Below are positions 5,878 through 8,540 of a stretch of DNA of 8,540 nucleotides, piece by piece. The notes below the pieces were generated by a model. The model made no database searches. It saw nothing but the letters and a program-made list of their open reading frames with translations, and was not told the DNA's origin. Made by a program: the position numbers and the translations under genes. Numbering within the stretch: position 1 is the first letter of the stretch; the number at the start of each line of letters is the position of its first letter. The DNA is from an uncultured Mollicutes bacterium (lineage in GTDB: Bacteria; Bacillota_I; Bacilli_A; Acholeplasmatales; Anaeroplasmataceae): NCBI GenBank assembly GCA_900547045.1, contig URFB01000045.1, positions 1 through 8,540 of the forward strand, given 5' to 3'.

Positions 5878-7194
5878 TTAATTATTAAAGATATATTGAT
5901 TTAAAATTGCCTCAAGCATTTCCTGACGACCAGATACAGGCATATTCTCCTCTTTATTATTTAAAGCATAGCTTGCACAATCCTCAAGAGTAACCTCTTT
6001 ATTTTTAATCTTAGCCCCAATACCTCTATTATATGATTCATAGCGCTTGGCAATAAAGTCTTCAAATACCTTATCTTCAAGAAGCTTAGCTGCAATTCTT
6101 AAGCCGTGAGCAAATGTATCCATACCAGCAATATAGGCTAAAAATAAATCATCCTCAGTATAGCTTTGACGTCTAACCTTTGCATCAAAGTTTAGACCTC
6201 CATTATGAAGCCCACCATTCTTTAATACCTCATACATTGCAAGAGTTGCATCATAAATATTAGTTGGAAATTGATCAGTATCCCAGCCAAGAAGCATATC
6301 GCCTTGATTAGCATCAATTGAGCCTAATACGCCTTCTGTTCTTGCGACATTTAGCTCATGATTAAAGGTATGAGTTGCTAATGTAGCATGATTAGCTTCA
6401 ATATTCATCTTAAAATCATTTTCAAGATGATTTTTTCTTATGAATGATAATACCGTTTGGACATCAAAATCATATTGATGCTTAGTTGGCTCCTTTGGTT
6501 TAGGTTCAATTAATAATTGAGCATTAAAACCAATTTTATTTTTATAATCTCTTGCAAGGCTCAGCATTGTTGCATAATTTTGAAGCTCAAGTCCTAAATC
6601 CGTATTAAGAAGGGTATCATAGCCCTCACGGCCACCCCAGAATACATAATTAGTTCCGCCAAGCTTTTTAGTAACATCCATAGCCTTTTTAATTTGAGAT
6701 GCTGCATGACAAAAGCTATCAGCCTCTGGTGATGTTGCAGCACCTGCTAAATATCTTTTATGATTGAAGCAATTCGCAGTTCCCCAAAGACACTTAATTT
6801 TCGTTTTTTGCATTAGCTTTAAAACATAATCTGATACCTCATCTAAGGTCTTTTGCGTCCTTGCAATGCTATCCATTTCAGGAGCCATATCAACATCGTG
6901 GAAGCAGAAATATTCAATTCCTAGCTTTTGCATAAATTCAAAGGCAGCATCAGCCTTATTGTAGCTTTCAACTACTGGATCAGGATCAGACCAAGGTCTT
7001 GACATTGTATCTCCACCAAATTGGTCAGTACCCTTAGCACATAGAGTATGCCACCAGCTCATAGCGAACTTTAAATGCTCACTCATTTTCTTGCCGTTAA
7101 TCATTTCATCGGCATTATAATATTTAAATGCAAAGGGATTAGTTGATTTAGGTCCCTCATATTTAATTTTTCCTATTTTAAAATATTCCTTCAT
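5878..7194 (-). CDS. xylA: Xylose isomerase
   Basis: Cytoplasmic enzyme converting D-xylose to D-xylulose with two divalent metal ions (Mg, Mn or Co). At 438 residues it has the length of the longer class II isomerases. Active-site residues line up two positions behind the usual E. coli-type numbering: H99 and D102 in CFHDVD, WGGREGYDTLLNTD at 186-199, E230 and K232 in IEPKPKEP, E266 and H269 in NIEANHATLATHTFNHE, D294 in SIDANQGD, D305 and D307 in GWDTDQFPTN, and D337 in LNFDAK. Nothing is missing. A strong AGGAGG lies 8 bases upstream of the ATG, and part of it overlaps the TAG stop of xylB, so translation is probably coupled. It is the second gene of a xylB-xylA unit and ends at a bidirectional terminator. 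Confidence 0.98.
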   Translation of the reverse strand: MKEYFKIGKIKYEGPKSTNPFAFKYYNADEMINGKKMSEHLKFAMSWWHTLCAKGTDQFGGDTMSRPWSDPDPVVESYNKADAAFEFMQKLGIEYFCFHDVDMAPEMDSIARTQKTLDEVSDYVLKLMQKTKIKCLWGTANCFNHKRYLAGAATSPEADSFCHAASQIKKAMDVTKKLGGTNYVFWGGREGYDTLLNTDLGLELQNYATMLSLARDYKNKIGFNAQLLIEPKPKEPTKHQYDFDVQTVLSFIRKNHLENDFKMNIEANHATLATHTFNHELNVARTEGVLGSIDANQGDMLLGWDTDQFPTNIYDATLAMYEVLKNGGLHNGGLNFDAKVRRQSYTEDDLFLAYIAGMDTFAHGLRIAAKLLEDKVFEDFIAKRYESYNRGIGAKIKNKEVTLEDCASYALNNKEENMPVSGRQEMLEAILNQYIFNN

Positions 7195-7209
7195 TTTCTT
7201 TTCCTCCTA
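7195..7209 (-). promoter_or_regulatory. xylA ribosome binding site overlapping the xylB stop codon
   Basis: The minus strand reads TAGGAGG followed by AAAAGAAA and the xylA ATG. The xylB stop TAG (7207-7209) supplies the first bases of the Shine-Dalgarno sequence, so ribosomes ending xylB stop directly on the xylA initiation site. This fixes the xylA start at 7194. Confidence 0.85.
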
Positions 7210-8540
7210 GTAATTTTTAAAATAATCCTTAAGGCTCAAATATAATGCTTTATATGCATTATAGCCCTTATCATATATATTATAATTTTCTTCTTTTGCT
7301 TTTGTAATATCCTTAATTTCAATAATCTTTTTCTTTGCTTCATTTGCGTCCTTATAAAGCCCAGCTGCAATCATGGCTAAAATAGCCACACCTAAAGCTC
7401 CACCCTCCTGCTGCTTAATACGATAAATATCACACTTTAGATTATCAGCGATAATTTGACGCCAAAGCTCTCCTTTAGCTCCACCTCCAGATATGTATAC
7501 ATTATAGCTACCTTTTTTTAGTAGGGAGTAACAATCTCTTATGCTATAGGATACTCCTTCTAAAATTGAACGGGCTATATCAGCTTTACTTGTATATTGT
7601 CTAATTCCTACCAGGCTCCCTTGGGCATAAGGATCATTATGAGGGGTCCTTTCTCCGTTTAAATATGGTAAATAGATTAAACCTGAAGAGCCAGCCTTCG
7701 CATTAGCTGCTAACTTATTAATTAGCACATAAGCAGGCTCATTTAATTTTTTGGCCGCTTCTATTTCATAATCACATAATTTTTCCTTAAACCATTTATA
7801 GGAAAGTCCACAGCCATTAGTTACACCCATGATATGATAGGTATTCTTGATAGCGTGCATAAAGACCTGAACTGGTAAATCAAGCTTAATATCTTCCTTT
7901 AATATCGGGTTAAAGACAACTCCAGATGAGCCAAGCACAACGCTTATATCATGAGGTTGAATAATGCCATTTCCTAGGGCCGCAGCGGCTTGATCTCCAG
8001 CTCCTCCGACTACAAAGGGTTTATTTTTAAAGCCTAGAGCTTCTAATAATTCAGGCTTAATATAGCCACAAACATCAGAAGATTCTGTTAGCTTAGGAAA
8101 AATTTCTTCTTTAATATCAAAGGCATCAAGAATTTCATGTGAGTAACATTTATGGTAAATATCAAGCATTTGCATACCAGATGCATCACTAAATTCGGTG
8201 CTAAATGATCCGGTTAGCATATATTTAACATAATCCTTGGGAAGCATCACCTTATTAATTTGCTTATAGATTTCTGGTTCATTATTTTTTACCCACAATA
8301 GCTTAGCAAGAGTAAAGGGTGCCATCGCATCATTTCCCGTTATTTCCTTAATTCTTCTTTTTCCAATTTTATTTTCTATTTCTTCTTTTTCCTTGCTAGT
8401 TCTATTATCACACCAAATGATACTATTTCTTAATATCCTATCATTTTTGTCGAGTAAAACAAGGCCATGCATCTGACCTGATAAGCCTATTCCTTCAACA
8501 ATAGGATAGTCCTTAGTTATTTTCTTAATTGAATTAATGG
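7207..8540 (-). CDS. xylB: Xylulokinase (5' end beyond the right edge)
   Basis: FGGY-family carbohydrate kinase that phosphorylates D-xylulose to xylulose 5-phosphate with ATP. About 444 codons are visible. The reading frame stays open to the window edge: the 22 codons before the ATG at 8472 read through to IGLSGQ, so that ATG is the internal Met of the family motif SGQMHG and not a start. By comparison with E. coli XylB roughly 50-55 N-terminal residues are missing. Visible motifs in order are GQMHGLVLLD, WCDNRT, LPKDYVKYMLTG with SDASGMQMLD, VVGGAGDQAAAALGNG with the likely catalytic Asp at 7993-7995, LGSSGVVF, YLNGERTPHNDPYAQGSLVG, ISGGGAKGELWRQIIAD and QEGGALGVAILA near the end. It lies upstream of xylA in the same operon, and its stop codon overlaps the xylA ribosome binding site. 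Other FGGY kinases look similar, but the xylA partner makes xylulose the clear substrate. Confidence 0.96.
   Translation of the reverse strand, partial: INSIKKITKDYPIVEGIGLSGQMHGLVLLDKNDRILRNSIIWCDNRTSKEKEEIENKIGKRRIKEITGNDAMAPFTLAKLLWVKNNEPEIYKQINKVMLPKDYVKYMLTGSFSTEFSDASGMQMLDIYHKCYSHEILDAFDIKEEIFPKLTESSDVCGYIKPELLEALGFKNKPFVVGGAGDQAAAALGNGIIQPHDISVVLGSSGVVFNPILKEDIKLDLPVQVFMHAIKNTYHIMGVTNGCGLSYKWFKEKLCDYEIEAAKKLNEPAYVLINKLAANAKAGSSGLIYLPYLNGERTPHNDPYAQGSLVGIRQYTSKADIARSILEGVSYSIRDCYSLLKKGSYNVYISGGGAKGELWRQIIADNLKCDIYRIKQQEGGALGVAILAMIAAGLYKDANEAKKKIIEIKDITKAKEENYNIYDKGYNAYKALYLSLKDYFKNY

Noticed and set aside
6040..6060. Possible catabolite-response (cre) site around AGCGCT in xylA
   Set aside because: It departs from the cre consensus at key positions and lies deep in a coding region near the 3' end; the operon's own control region is outside the window.
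37..8540. Alternative genetic code (TGA as Trp), as no visible gene ends in TGA
   Set aside because: All stops seen are TAA or TAG, but Trp is encoded by TGG and no conserved family is interrupted by TGA, so the standard code fits; seven genes are too few to read anything into the missing TGA stops.

Overview
The window is AT-rich DNA that looks like a low-GC Bacillota chromosome, most plausibly a Bacilli/Erysipelotrichia-like or related gut anaerobe. The lineage is inferred from base composition, the AGGTG/AGGAGG-type ribosome binding sites and the gene families, and nothing here fixes it to a genus. The standard genetic code fits: tryptophan is TGG and no gene is broken by an in-frame TGA. 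Genes are tightly packed. No gene-free stretch exceeds about 100 bases, and no RNA gene, mobile element or CRISPR array was seen.

Left region (1-1240, minus strand). A G3E/CobW-family GTPase carries a dramatic His/Asp/Glu/Cys-rich insert made of 48-bp tandem repeats. It has a near-consensus promoter with a small inverted repeat over the -35 box. Just downstream, cut by the window edge, are the first eight codons of another gene (MVEVPVFL), which resemble the start of a second G3E-family GTPase.

Middle region (1238-4903, minus strand). First comes a membrane-bound cyclic-di-GMP phosphodiesterase (seven membrane helices, degenerate GGDEF domain, intact EAL domain) with its own promoter and terminator. 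Upstream of it is a likely two-gene unit: a GufA-type ZIP metal transporter followed by a membrane-anchored protein of unknown function with faint BspA-type leucine-rich-repeat features. The ZIP transporter and the metal-binding GTPase suggest that divalent metal (probably zinc) handling is one theme of the region.

Right region (4897-8540). A plus-strand amidohydrolase-2 family enzyme is transcribed divergently from the ZIP gene, and the predicted -35 boxes of the two overlap. It converges on a minus-strand xylose operon, xylB then xylA, with a shared bidirectional terminator between them. XylB phosphorylates the D-xylulose made by XylA, feeding the pentose phosphate pathway. xylB runs off the right edge, and the ATG at 8472 is internal.

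The most unusual items are the repeat-built metal-binding domain, the ZIP plus LRR-like anchored protein pair, and the overlapping divergent promoters. I see no convincing wholly new biological system.
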